This document shows, one piece after another, positions 32,501-44,130 of a DNA stretch of 64,000 bases (within the stretch, counting starts at the first letter, position 1; every line of letters starts with the position of its first letter). Origin of the DNA: Lophium mytilinum (lineage: Eukaryota > Ascomycota > Dothideomycetes > Mytilinidiales > Mytilinidiaceae); assembly GCA_010093605.1 (NCBI GenBank), contig MU004187.1, forward strand, positions 1,914,830 through 1,978,829, in the 5' to 3' direction. The position numbers and the translations under genes were made by a program. Under the pieces are notes generated by a model that was not told the origin of the DNA, did no database searches, and was given only the letters and a program-made list of their open reading frames with translations.

Positions 32501-35132
32501 GTTTATACTCCACCTAGGACTTTCAACTTCCAAAGCTTGACAGACAAGCCCGTGTTTGGGCATCTGGGTCTCGATGAAACTCCAGGATTTACCTTCATGC
32601 ATCCGATCGCAAGTCTGGTGAACAAGTAAGCGCGGGATAGTCTACGGTGTTAGGAAACAGTGCTAATTGAGATGTAACAGATCCCGTGGCATGCCCGAGG
32701 ACCTCAGTTTCGAGGCTCGTGATTGCCTGACTCTATGGACATCGATGAATCGCCAGGCGAATCAGAAGTATCCCTTAGATGAGTCTCTGTCGCCATCTAA
32801 TATGATGCCGAAGCTTATAAAGAAGCTCGATATTATCAAGTGGGAGCAAGGTCTTAAGAAAGTATTGCGGAGCTGGCTTACTGACAGTGCCTCTCCCTTT
32901 GATGCTGTGATGAAGGACCTAGGAGATACATTCCATTCTACGGGTCTTGTGCAGCATGCAACCGCTGGAGACCAATCAGGAACGCCTGTGGACCCATTTA
33001 ACATCAAGTCAACGACTTTGCCGTTGCTTGTGGCTCTACAAGAGCAAGACGCTTTACCCGCAATTTTCTTCAACTATGACAGAGCGCAGTGTGAGAGTAT
33101 TTGTAGACACGTTCTCGACCAGCTCAAGGCCTCCGAAGATAAATGGAAAGATTCTAGCCCCAAGTGGAAGAAAAAGCTCGCAGACTGGGACGCTTGGAAA
33201 AAGAGCATGGCCAAGATAGGCAAGAAAGGTGTTCCTAAGCTATCGAAAAAGAGAGATGTCGAAGAGGGAGTTTCTAAAGAAGATCTGATGAAAGATGCTG
33301 CAAGTGCAGACGTCAGTCCTTGGGCATCTTTTGAGCCTGATAACCCTGTGGAAGGGTTCACTTTCGCAGACAACAAAAAGATCCTGCCCTCCGAGCTAGG
33401 GATCTACATGCGCCAACTCTTCATCCGTGACCTTCCGGAATGGCAGTCCGAGTCCCTCAAGCGGGGTATTGGAGTTCATCACGCTGGTATGAACAGGAAA
33501 TATCGACAAGTCGTAGAAATGCTCTTCCGAAAGGGCTACCTACGCGTCATTATTGCTACTGGCACTTTAGCTCTTGGTATCAACATGCCTTGCAAGACTG
33601 TGGTCTTTTCTGGAGACTCTGTGTTCCTCACAGCACTCAATTTCCGCCAAGCAGCTGGTCGTGCCGGACGTCGTGGCTTCGATATGCTCGGTAATGTAGT
33701 TTTCCAAAACATCCCGACGAGCAAAATATGCAGGCTGGTCAGCTCCAAACTTCCTGACTTGAACGGACACTTCCCCATCACCACCACTCTAGTCCTCCGA
33801 TTGTTCTCCCTGCTACACGAATCGAAGAACTCTCAATTCGCCGTGAGATCTATCAACTCTCTACTCTCACAACCACGACTGTACCTCGGAGGAGAGGAAT
33901 CAAAGATGACAGTACTCCATCATCTTCGTTTCTCCATTGAATACCTCCGGCGCCAATACCTTCTAGATGCCGCCGGTGCCCCGCTGAACTTTGCAGGTTG
34001 CGTTTCGCATCTCTACTTCACTGAGAACTCTGCGTTCGCCTTCCACGCCCTGCTCAAGGAGGGCTACTTCCATGCTGTTTGTAAAGACATCGAAACCAAC
34101 CCGGAAGAAGTGTTGCGTACGATAATGCTCACCATGTCACACATATTCGGACGGCAGTATTGCCGCCAAGTCGATGCAGAGTTCATCGAAGCCGTCGTCA
34201 AGCGGTCGTCCTCTCTGGTCTTCTTACCTTCAATGTCAAAGCTTGCCTCCAGCATCCTGCGTACTCAGAATGCTCAAACTCTAGACATCTTCACAGCATA
34301 CGTACGCACATTCGTGGATCAGAACATCAAGGAGCCAGATTGCTTCTTACCACTGACACAGCTGCAAGCTGGAGCTAAGCCAGGTGTTTCGAAGAATCCT
34401 TTGCCTCATCTGCCCGCTACGAACGTGCGCTCCTCGTTTGTAGCGCTTTCTGGACACGGAGATGAATTCGAGGATATTCATGACCTCTGCGCGTCTACAC
34501 GTAGCGGTGTTTTCCTAGAGGAGGCGGTGATCCCTTACGTCGGTCTCTACCCCGATGAGTTGGATATCCCGTTGAACGCCTACCTGTACGACTTCTTCAT
34601 GAATGGCGACGTGAACGCTGTGGTCACTGCAAACGGCATCCGGAGAGGCGATATCTGGTTCTTCCTCAATGACTTCAGTCTTGTGTTGGCGACTATTGTC
34701 ACCAGCTTCTCCAACTATATGAAGCTATCTGCGGATGCGGACGTCGACCTTGCTACTGTCATGGGTGGTGGTGATGCCGCAGAAGAAAACAAGGAGGAGC
34801 GCGCGATGACGCCTGATCAGTCAGGGAATGCAGCGGCTATGGGAACGACTGGCGGCTCCGGTGGAAGGTCTGGCAATCAAGCGTCTGGTGGTGCAACTCC
34901 TATTGTCCTGCCAACCCGCAGTAGGAAAAAGGTTGTTGATTCGTGGGATACGGCAGAAGATGCAGAAGCCGCAGCCGACGCCGATGCTGTTGGTAGCGAT
35001 TGGGACGACGAAGATGATGAGTCTGATGACGATTCGCCAGCATGGGAGGATCAGGGCCTATTGAAGGTCTTGAAAGCTTTCCAGATGCTCAAGAAAGACT
35101 TTGATACGAAATTCAGGGTTATGTGGGCTTAG
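29532..35132 (+). CDS. DDX60-like Ski2-family DExH RNA helicase
   Basis: Very large (1829 aa) RNA helicase. Exons are 29532-29730, 29787-32625 and 32681-35132; introns of 56 and 55 nt are in phase. Helicase core: Walker A VVAPTSAGKTF (about 794-804), DEVHCIG (about 903), ALSATIGN, GVHHAGMNRKYRQ, IIATGTLALGINMPCKTVVF and QAAGRAGRRGFD (about 1336). The order and DEVH box place it in the Ski2-like superfamily 2 group, and the whole length and N-terminal block fit the DDX60 branch rather than Mtr4/Ski2. The N-terminal 250 residues (LFLIEGDSVLLNS, NFHIVFFEQNREL, EATDLYFVLCHDGASP) look like a PIN-type fold (inference). A Lys/Gly-rich linker (about 510-535) and a Ser/Asp/Glu-rich C-terminus (DWDDEDDESDDDSPAW) are likely disordered. 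Mammalian DDX60 acts in antiviral and RNA-decay pathways; the fungal role is unknown. Confidence 0.93.
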
Positions 35133-35649
35133 GTGTCGATGTGGTCGCGGTGGAGCTATGATGTTTGTGATGGTGTTACATCAGTATGGACGGTCCGCAT
35201 TGATGGCTTTGCAAAGAAAATGGTATGAAGGGACACTGATAGCAAGTTTACAGTTAGAATTTGGGTAACGATTATGACTTCCGGTACTGTGTTATAGATT
35301 AGGAGAAATTGATTGATGCTGTACCCTAAGAATATTAGGGACTAGCATTCAAAGAAGCCCACTGGGTCACCAGTGAACAAAGAAATTGGAACGTGAATTT
35401 ATTTCCATTCGGTATGTCCTGAACACTCTTAATCGCTAACTAAACAAGATTTTGGACCGCCGTGCTCGCCCAGACAGCGCTACTCTATGGAAAATTATAA
35501 AGTCCATCTAGGTTTACTATCTGGTGACAAGAAACAAAGAAAATAAACAGGAAGTCCCTCCAACAAATCGATCGTAGACGTACCTTGACTCTCTATGACC
35601 ATTACGCTGGACTGACATGCCACAATCCACCGGCTTACTCGTGTGAACC
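35133..35649. other. Convergent spacer, 0.5 kb
   Basis: 3' flanks of the helicase gene (+) and the acidic protein gene (-). AT-leaning; nothing recognised. Confidence 0.45.
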
Positions 35650-37639
35650 CTATGGCCGTCGTTTCAGACACTCGTAGATCAGTCGGTTGGACTCCGCTGG
35701 AGAGAGGCCATCCTCTAATATCGGGTGGTCTATAGGATATGGATCCTCAGGCCGGATACTTTCCTGCTCCTCGCTAGTCGTTACCTCTATCTCTGCATCT
35801 CCGTGAAGTGTAGCTTCCCTAGGATTGTCTTCGACGCTGAGGGAAGCCTCTTTGTCGTCTGCGTGTGTGTTTCGGTGTAATGACTCTTCTTCGGGATCCC
35901 AAGCAGCTTCGTAGGACGGGAGGGACAACTCATTTTCGCTACAATCATCCTCAATGTCCCGCGATACCTCCTCTTCCTCTTCGGCGGAGAGCTGGCCTGC
36001 TGTCTCCTCTTCGGGCTCGTAGAGCGCGCCGGAAAATTCGACGGCTACGTCGTCTTCGGTAGGGTCATCATTGATACCCTCGGCAACCTCCTCGACAACC
36101 TCATCTTCGCTAGGAAGTTCGCCGAAGACACTCTCTGCGACATCAAGTGCATCAGAAGATTCTATTGACGCGTCATTTCCGCAAGGGCTGTCATGACTGC
36201 ACTGGACATCATCGCTATCTGCTTCTTCGCCAGTATCTCCACCTGTCGTCTCGTTTTCGGAATTTTGAGCTGCATCGGAGGGTTCCACCAACACATTATC
36301 GATCGCATCTTCGGTGGGGCTATCCTTGGTGTCCTGGATATACTTCTCCTTTTCCTCCCAGATGGACGCGTCCGCTTGATCCTCTTCCACATTCTCGACT
36401 GCCCCAGAAGGTTCGGTGGAGATCTCGACTGCGCCAGAGCTATCTTTAACCTCCTGGACGCATTCCTCCTCCACTTCATGAGAAGAATTTTCGGCTGCCT
36501 TCTCTTCGGGGTCTTCATTTATGTCGGAGGGATCGATCGGCGTATCATTGATCTCGCTCGATCCCGCACGCGAGGGCGCCCGATCAAAGAGGTCCTCTTT
36601 TGATTCTGTATCACGGGTGGACGGCTGTGAGCCCTCTCTGGGTACGATGTTTGGAAGCATGTCAAGTTTGCTGCGTAGTGAAGCTTGTCTCGACTTGCCT
36701 TCTTCAGCTAAAGGCTCTGATGAGCCTTCCTCGGGAAATTCTTCGTCGTGGATATCTTTGTCGGGAGCATCTTTGTCGGGAGCGTCGTTGTCGGAGGTGT
36801 CCTCGTCGAGAGAGTCCTCATCGGGAACATCTTCGTCCTGGGAAGCTCCGTTGAAGAATCCGTCGTCCGGGACATTCTCACGGAGGTCTCCTTCATCCAG
36901 GGACTCTTCGTCGTCGATGGTCTCTACATCGCTGTAGTCTTCATCATCAGCGTCATCGTCATCTTCGCCAAGAGGATCGCGAGGCCGCGACAGTCTAGGT
37001 TTATACACCGGATGCTCTCCGTCACTCTCTGAAGACTGGTCAGAATCCGAATCTCCCTCTCGATCCTGATCAAGGTTGTCTTGGGAGCTCAAGAACCTGC
37101 TCACTCCTTCAACTCCTTGTCTTACTCTACGTCTTGCCTCCTCTTCGGCATTCAAAAAGGCGGCAATACGGACTTTTATCCGTCTCTCAATTTCTTCCCT
37201 CTCGAGGAGTCGACGTTCCTCCTCAGCCAAGGCGCGTTCCGCGGCCTCCACCTGGTTCTCAAGCTCAACGATACGAGCCTCGATCATTTCAAAAATTTGT
37301 GCATCACTGTATTGAGGTTCATCCCTGTTCTGAGTCCTGGTGCGCCTTGTACCAAATATCGAGCTCGTGGGATAGTTCGCACTCTATCATAATCTGTAAG
37401 CATCAATCACACAAAACTTCCCCAAAGAATAGGCTTACAGAATTCGCGGAGAACTGCTGGAGCCTCTGTCTTAGCATTGCGTTTTCGAGATCCTGTCGCT
37501 CCTGATTCGCTACCCTGATGACCTCATCTAGAAAACGCTCTTCTGCTCTCTGCGCCTTCTTCTCAGCCCTGGTGAGCTTCTTGGCCGCGACCGGCTTGCT
37601 GGGCTTGCTGGACTTCTTCGTTTTGTTCTTGCGAGACAT
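35650..37639 (-). CDS. Acidic, largely disordered protein with coiled-coil N-terminus
   Basis: 644 aa from exons 37639-37439 and 37383-35650. The donor is GTAAGC; of two possible acceptors only the distal one (GATAG, 55-nt intron 37384-37438) keeps the frame open, joining RLQQFSANS to SANYPTSSIFGTRRTRTQN. The proximal CTTACAG acceptor (45 nt) runs into a stop after 24 codons. Architecture: a very basic start (MSRKNKTKKSSKPSKPV), a charged coiled coil (about 22-60), a second coiled coil (IEARIVELENQVEAAERA, LAEEERRLLEREEIERR at about 100-140), then about 480 residues dominated by Asp, Glu and Ser, including seven pentapeptide repeats. No membrane segment. No family recognised; a chaperone-like, nucleic-acid or scaffold role would be guesswork. 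Confidence 0.75.
36742..36846. repeat. 15-bp imperfect tandem repeat, seven copies, in coding sequence
   Basis: Seven consecutive 15-bp units of the form TTTGTCGGGAGCATC (plus strand), each diverged at a few positions. On the coding (minus) strand they encode pentapeptides ASQDE, DVPDE, DSLDE, DTSDN, DAPDK, DAPDK and DIHDE. Units two and three (plus-strand order) are almost identical, so the tract probably still expands and contracts. Confidence 0.85.
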
Positions 37640-38792
37640 GGCTGAATCCAGGGACGTGGTAGGATGGTGGAAGTTTAGGGGACAGGATTGAGGTTAGCAC
37701 TTATGAAGTAAAGTGCTGGTGGGCTAGGAAGGGTAAACATGATAGAGATGGTAGGTTAGTAAAGAATCCTTTCAAGCGATTCTGCGTTTGCTTTGCGCAC
37801 TCTCCCGGTTTGCACGTGTAGTCTCGCGGTGTTTGGTGCTTTGAGGGAGAGCTGTCTTAGACGAGAGTGATGTCAGTCAATACAGCTATTCCTTTTCATA
37901 GTTTGATGGACAAAACGCTGATGAAGAGAAGCAGATCTTGAGATGTAGCTATGTAAGCCCTAGATTCAAACTCCGCAGGTCGCAGCATATTCATTACTGC
38001 GATGAAAAGGTCTACCTGATAAAAGCGTAGCCTTTTAGTTCCTAGATTCAATCAAATGAGATATCATGTCCAGTGTAGAAAGATCCTGAAACCATTTGAT
38101 CTTTCGAAAGCCGCTGTCCGTCTCTCCTCCTTCCCCGAAACGCCACACTACTTCTCGCACTCCCTACGCTCAGTCTATAAACATCCTTACCTCATCACAT
38201 CATAAACCACACGTTCCATGAGATATTAATTATAACATGTCGTTGGGATTCCTTGCATTATCTATCGACGAAACCACTGACACTCCCAAACGCTCGCTTG
38301 CTAATCCGTCCACCTGGCCTACCGGCTTCCATCATGAAGAGGCGTGCCCCTACCTCCCGAAAATGGGTGGCAAGATCATGGTTGCAAGTCGTAGCATGCC
38401 TTTGGTAAGGCTGCCTGGGGCACTCCTACGAGTTTTGAGAGTTTAGGCGCGATATCAAGTCCCAAGCATGGTAGATTAGACTGCTCCTTGACTCACTGAC
38501 TCCTAACTAGCTGGGCCACTGCACTCAGTGGTGTCAAGTGTGCAAGATTGGAGCCGTGCAATGATGAATCTGTATGCCCAAAACCAATGAGAAATGACAG
38601 GAAACCTCCGCAAAGCCAACCGCCTGCCGCACTTTCAATCACCCATGACAGAGTGTCATGAGCAAAATGAAAAAAACAAAGAACCCTTCGCATTACCGGC
38701 CCCGTGTGTCTCACTTGCTCAGCTTGCTAGCGCTCCGGGCTGGCAAACTATGAAAGAAACTGGAAGCAGGAACGATACAAAGCGCCAGTAAT
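37640..38792. other. Intergenic, 1.15 kb
   Basis: Upstream of the acidic protein gene (-) and downstream of the next gene (-). One 69-codon frame starts at 38237, but it has no recognisable features. No gene supported. Confidence 0.4.
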
Positions 38793-41000
38793 CTAGCCTG
38801 TAGAAGGCTTCGTGCTCGAATTCCTGCCATCGATGGTGGTGTCGCCACGGGCTGTATATAAAATCCGCTCGGGTGTCGAAGAGCGAGGGGATGCTTTTAC
38901 TCGCGAACGAAACGGAGTAAGTGATCGCGATGATGAATAGCCGGAATCGCGACCGCGCTGCTGCTCTGCCACCTGCGCCTTGATGTATTCATGGAGGCGT
39001 TGGTTGCACTCCTCAATAGAAAGACGATCTGGATCAATAAGGCGACCACTGCCGAAGATATTCTCGGGAATATCAAAGTTGGAATTGGCGAATCCAGGTC
39101 TGGATGCTGCATCCTCTCCGAAGCAAATGTTCACAACCGCCAGCGACCCAAGCCAGAGGAAGATACCAGAGTTCCAAAGCTTTGGAAGAAGGAAGTACAC
39201 GCCAAGTAGCATCAGAGCCAAGGAGAAGAGGTATTTCCATTCAAGGAAATCCTTGCCGTACGTCAAAACCTCTTCGATACCGGGCAAATCGTTCCCAAGA
39301 TTCTTTGGCTCGTCCTGTTCCTGAGCCATATAATGGAGAGGCTCATCGATAGGCTCCGAGTGAATATCTTTTGGCTCATTAGAAGGCTCATCGACGGAGA
39401 AGCTGGCATCGGATAGGATCTCAATGAATCCTGGTAGAATGAGCTCGACCTCTTCTTTTTCGGGGAGAGCTCCGGTGGTTCCTTGGGCCAATTCCTGGGA
39501 TTGTTTCTCGACCGGCTCTTCGATTAGTGGATCGTTTTCTGTGACCTCGACAGCATTTACGTCCTCTGCATCGTTCTCCATACGATCAACAAGATCGTTG
39601 TCAGATTCGTACTCATAGGCCTCGTCCTCGTCCGAGCTCTCATCAGTAAAATTCGAATCGTCTTCGTCGTCACTCTCCTCTTCGTCATTCATCGCTGGAT
39701 TGTCCTGGGGCGCCGCGCTCGGCGTCTCAAATACCGGACTAAGATTGGATAGAGTAGCTAGGAATTCAGGAAGAAACGCATTTGATTTTGGCGCATCGGC
39801 TGACTGGGTAGGAATCTCCTCTGTAGATGACTTCGGCTCATTAACGTTCTGGGTGGGCTGATCAAAGCTCACTAGTGATTCATCTTCCCTAGAGTCCGGA
39901 ATTATGGCAGTTTCTTCCGAGATTTGCACGTGGTGATCCTCTGATGGTGCTTCTTTCGATCTGACAGCTAGATTGACATCATTCGAAGCAATTAGAGCCG
40001 ATTTGATGATGTTCGTCTCCTCAATAATATTATGATCCAAAACAGCCTTGGTCGAAACATGCAGCTGTGTCGGAACACTAGATTCGATGTCCCTGTCATC
40101 CAGTTGGTCAGACCTATCAGTAGCCGACGAGCCCTCTGTGATACTACCGGAGTGGGCAGTTTCCTCAGATGATTGCTTCTGTCCGAACACAACATCAGGA
40201 GCTGATTGCCAAATCGGTCCGAGGAACCACTTCTCGGCAGGGCTGTCAGTGGCCTCCGACTTTAATGACGTTGAAGAAATGATAGGCGGCTCAGTCAATT
40301 CCTCCATTGAGCTAGAGCTAGAGGTTGGCTTGTTCGATTTGAAAGTCAGGCTTGCGGGAGCACGAAAGGTGAAGGCAGCGGGCCCAAATGTGGACGCGGC
40401 TTGGAGCTTCTTCTGCGCGCTCGCGAAACAGGGGCTAACAATAGCTGACGACAAGGCTGACTGGCTACCAACAGAGCTAGACTCGCCGCTCATTGCTTTG
40501 ATCCTCAGGGCCTCCTTGCAGTGTGCTGGAGTTTTCCCAAACAGTGAACGGGTTGCGTCCTGGAGAGCACGCCGCTTGCTATACGTCTGAATTGCAGTAA
40601 CGCGTTGGTCGGTCAACTCAAGCAATTGGTCGGAGTCGAGGTCCTCAAGTTTTCCTTCTTCCTGCGCCGTGGCGAAGTCGTCGGACTTCGCTTCAATAGG
40701 CTTGCCCTGGAGTCTATCTTGGACCTATCCTTCGTTAGTGAATCGCATCATATTTATACATTCTGGAGAATAACTTACATTACGCTTGCGAAGCTTCTTT
40801 TCAGCTGCGCGCTTTTCTTTCTCGGCTTTCAGTGCGGCCTCTCGAGCCTGTTGTTCAATCATCTTGCGCTCCTTCTCTGCCGCGTTGACGGCTTGAGCCA
40901 GGGCTTTATCTTCTTCCATCTTTGCCTTCTTCTGTTTCTTCGCCTCCTGCTTTGCATTCAAGGTCTTGGGAGGCTTCTGAGCGTTCTTAATACCGGCCAT
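38793..41000 (-). CDS. Acidic Ser-rich protein with C-terminal membrane segments (hypothetical)
   Basis: 717 aa from exons 41000-40779 and 40724-38793; the 54-nt intron 40725-40778 (GTAAGT..CACTAAC..GATAG) is phase 0 and joins KKLRKRN to VQDRLQGKPIEAK. The N-terminus is a Lys/Ala/Glu-rich coiled coil (MAGIKNAQKPPKTLNAKQEA, then KMEEDKALAQAVNAAEKERK). A long acidic, Ser-rich disordered middle follows (ESDDEDDSNFTDESSDEDEA at about 400). Two close hydrophobic segments at about 555-600 (YLFSLALMLLGVYFLLPKL, GIFLWLGSLAVVNICF) could form a membrane hairpin. The tail (SGYSSSRSLTPFRSRVKASP) is basic and phosphosite-like. It sits beside a gene with similar architecture and intron position. No family recognised; a peripheral ER or nuclear-envelope protein is a guess. 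Confidence 0.76.
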
Positions 41001-41557
41001 TGTATGGTGTGGTAAGAACGTTGAGTTTGATGATGTTAGGGGTGGCGGAGTGTGGGTGTTGTGGCAGCTAGGCACGTAGTCTAGGAGTCCGGTGAAGCAG
41101 AACTTGATTTACGAGGAGGTATCGAGGTGTTATTGTGCAAAGTGGACATATGACTATGTTGTAGATGTTGACTGTGGAAAAGCTGGTGGGTGGGTGTGTG
41201 TGGTGTGAGAAGACCTTGAAGTGGAAAGTACACGGTGGGCGGCTAGGAGCAGGTTTTTATAGACCAGTGAATATTCGAGGTTCGCTTCCTTCCAAGCGTG
41301 CTGCAACCCAGGGCAGGTGTTTCTTGTCGAATTCGGATCTGTAAGGCTCGCGTCTGTCCACGGCTGCTGGAAAGTGCACACCGAAGCATGTAGGGACTTC
41401 TTCAGTGACTATCAGTGGCTCGGTGTCCCCTTTCACAGGACATAGATAAACCACCGCATCCACCAGTTCCCTCTCTTACCTCTATCACCAGTCACACCAA
41501 TTACACCACTAACTTCCCACAACCACCACCAACTTCCAGTAACCTTTCTTGAGCAAA
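41001..41557. other. Divergent promoter region, 0.56 kb
   Basis: 5' flanks of the acidic membrane protein gene (-) and the BTB gene (+). No motif recognised; short frames here are not supported. Confidence 0.4.
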
Positions 41558-42380
41558 ATGTCGAGGACAACCTCAGAGAGAGACCAAATCCTGAAAAAGG
41601 TTCAAGAAGATGCGGCTTTGTGCCCTTTTGCCAAGCGTGTTGTACCAGCGTAAGCAGCAAAGCTCCCCGAGTGTGTACCAAAGTGATGTCGAGCTGACCA
41701 TGTTATGCAGGTCGTGTTACGATACTATCGTAACCGTCACGGTCGGAGCCGGAGAGGAGAAGAAAACTTTCCAAGTCTACAAAGGCCTGATATCTTTCCA
41801 TTCGTCCTACTTCGCTCGTGCCTTCAACGGGAGCTTCTCCGAGGCTGAAAAGGAAACAGTCGAGCTCCCTGAAGATGAGGTGGACGTCTTCGACATCTTC
41901 TACTACTGGATCAACAGCGGCAGGCTCCGGGGCCCTCTACGACTCGACGTACCTCAGGTGCCATTACCCTGGGCCCTCCTCATCAACCTGTGGATCTTCG
42001 GCGACGCGCGTGGGCGTCCCGCGTTCAAAAACGCAGTAATTGACGCCTTGACGCGTAAGAGCAACGACGAAAGCTGTTTCCCTGGACCTGGTACCATAAA
42101 CCGGGTCTACAAGAACACGTTAGACGCATCTCTCCTCCGAAAATGGACTGTATTATCCGCGTTGCAGGTTCTCAGCTTGAAAGTCCTGACTCAACGAATC
42201 GAAACATACCCACCGGAGTTTGCGGGCGACTGGACGAAGGCTCTCTCTGCCAATGTAATCGATGATGGCAAAACTGTGTTCAATGCTGTGCTCAAGAAGG
42301 GGCTCGAAGCGATAAAGGTTGGGTGCCAGTTCTACGACCATACGACCCCTGAAGAGCACGCCCATTGGACTCAAACTTGA
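41558..42380 (+). CDS. BTB/POZ domain protein
   Basis: 253 aa from exons 41558-41649 and 41711-42380, with a 61-nt intron 41650-41710 restoring VVPASCYDTIVTVTVGAG. The BTB domain runs from about residue 30 to 135: 'TIVTVTVGAGEEKKTFQVYK', then GLISFHSSYFARAFNGSFSE, then VELPEDEVDVFDIFYYWIN, which match the fungal BTB pattern (buried strand, 'H...L...S.YF...F.G.F.E', 'L.ED....F......Y'). The C-terminal helices (NLWIFGDARGRPAFKNAVID) are the usual BACK-like follow-on. Likely an adaptor for cullin-3 ubiquitin ligases or a protein-interaction module; the partner is unknown. It is unrelated in detail to the BTB-type gene at 7.3-8.6 kb. Confidence 0.88.
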
Positions 42381-43065
42381 GCTGTAAACTGAGCAAGTCA
42401 CTCGGTTCTCTGGAGTATGATCTATTTTTGTCTACGAAGCATTATCATCATTGCCTATTTTTCTGGTTGCTCAATCCAGCAATCGGATGTCCATCTTCTT
42501 TAGGCTATTTGAGCGGAGGGCGGGGCGGAGCTCTGGCATACGATTATCCATAGCTCGTGACAGGCGGAAATTCTACTTTTTTTGACACAAAGACTTCATG
42601 ACTTGACTAAAGAAAGCTGAGACTGAGACTGAGATATACTTACCCCTTTAGAGAAGCTCGATATATAGTTCGGCCACCTCGGATGATGTTTGACAGCTGA
42701 ATATGAGACCTATCGCTACCAAATCTATTCGATAAATTCAGACACCAAGAGCAGTGGCAGGGGAGTGTACACCAAGGTGTTGTATGATGGATATCGAATG
42801 AGGGCAGGGCGATCGGAGCAGGAAAAGATGATGAAACTTGCGACAAGAAGGATGGGGGGTAAAAGGCCTATGGGACCTACTTATACCTATAATCTGTCCG
42901 AAATTAGTAGCTAGCAGTCTATTAATCATTCTCACTTCTTTATGGCCTGGTCATTCTTATCTGAAACTACAAGGTCCTACTCGCCTAACTCTTTACCCCC
43001 TTCTTCGCCCCATCGTCCCTTGCAGTCTCGGGTGCGCATACCATTTTGCAAAAAAGGCCGCTTAC
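42381..43065. other. Intergenic, 0.68 kb, replaces the 3' half of a permease gene
   Basis: Downstream of the BTB gene and exactly where the 3' exons of the NCS1 permease should be. No permease sequence is recognisable on either strand, and I see no mobile element that would explain the loss. Confidence 0.45.
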
Positions 43066-44130
43066 CTGGTTCAATAACAGAGTAGCAAGATTTCCAGTTA
43101 CGGAAGTAAGACTAGACATGGATACCCAACCATATGCAGCCCCATGAGTCGCAGGTTTCTGGTCGAAGATCTCCAGGCTATCCGTACTTACGAATGCCCA
43201 CATGAGTATGGCAATGAATGCGACTGACACGATGATGGACTTGACCATGAACAGCCAACGAAGGTTGTTGGGGTGCATGTATAAGAAAGGGATTTGGATC
43301 AGCCAGAACAGGAAGAACGAAACCATAGTGTTAGTGGCGATGCCCTCACTTTCCGGAATGTGATTTGGTGGTGTCAGAAAAGACGGCCAAATGGCTCCAA
43401 GCATGACTCTAACGGTGTTCGCTCCATTCATGGTCTGAATAGCGAACCAGAAGATAGCAAGAATGACGCGTGAGAGTATAGCCACGTAAGAGCCCCAGAA
43501 GCCCCAGCTTGCGCGTGCAAGAACAGGAAAGGGTGCATGATCTTGAATATACTTTAGACAGAATGCGTCTAGAGCTAAGTTTATGGAACTTACGAATGAC
43601 TCCTGTTGCGCCGTTCAGAGAAATGACAATGGAGATGATGAAGAAACCCAAGGCCACAGCGCCCAATGATTCTCGCCAAGTAAGTCCGACGGCGACGATG
43701 CCAGCGGCAAATTGCCAAGTGGCGGCGCTAGAATAGTGGTGGCCCATTAGCATGCCGTACAGCGATCTTGTAATAACGAACTTACTTAGAAGCATCGGAT
43801 ATCCAATATGCGATGAAGGATAGGACTCACCTATCATCATTCAGCAACTATCGATGCGGCAAGCTAGAATAATTGAGATGGCGTACCACTTTCGAGCATG
43901 TTCAGGCACAAGATTCAAATCCTTATTCGTCCTAGATGCCACTAGTTAACCCTTACTCGACCTGATATGACAATTGCGGAGCACTCACCATCGCGCGTTG
44001 ACTTCAGCAAAGACGGATTTCGGCTGCTCGACCTTGAGATGCGGTTTCTCGAACTTTGTGCTGGGCTTTGGTCTTTGCAGCAACTCTTGGATACAATGAA
44101 GGAACACATCGCAACCCACTCGTACGGCGA
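43066..44130 (-). pseudogene. NCS1 nucleobase (uracil/allantoin-type) permease, 3'-truncated
   Basis: The 5' half of a purine/pyrimidine permease gene. Exons can be traced from about 44130 to 43989, then 43931-43887, 43830-43786, 43727-43594 and 43541-43066; every donor, acceptor and phase still fits. The translation includes EVNARWTNKDLNLVPEHARK, LSFIAYWISDASNAATWQFA, AVGLTWRESLGAVALGFFII, ARASWGFWGSYVAILSRV and HIPESEGIATNTM, hallmark NCS1 sequence. One break: a TGA at 43829-43827 where a Trp is expected, just after the second acceptor. After LLLNQ the sequence meets a normal donor, but the next exon (NCS1 'DFTRYA..' region) is missing. So the gene has lost its C-terminal half. Where the first exon begins is uncertain. 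Confidence 0.82.

Noticed and set aside
37384-37438. Use of the proximal acceptor CTTACAG in the acidic protein gene
   Set aside because: It leads to a stop after 24 codons (about 37322), whereas the acceptor 10 bp further keeps the frame open into the long second exon.
38237-38446. 69-codon frame starting MSLGFLALSIDETT
   Set aside because: Start context is reasonable but there is no domain, no intron and no conserved-looking pattern. Too short to support.
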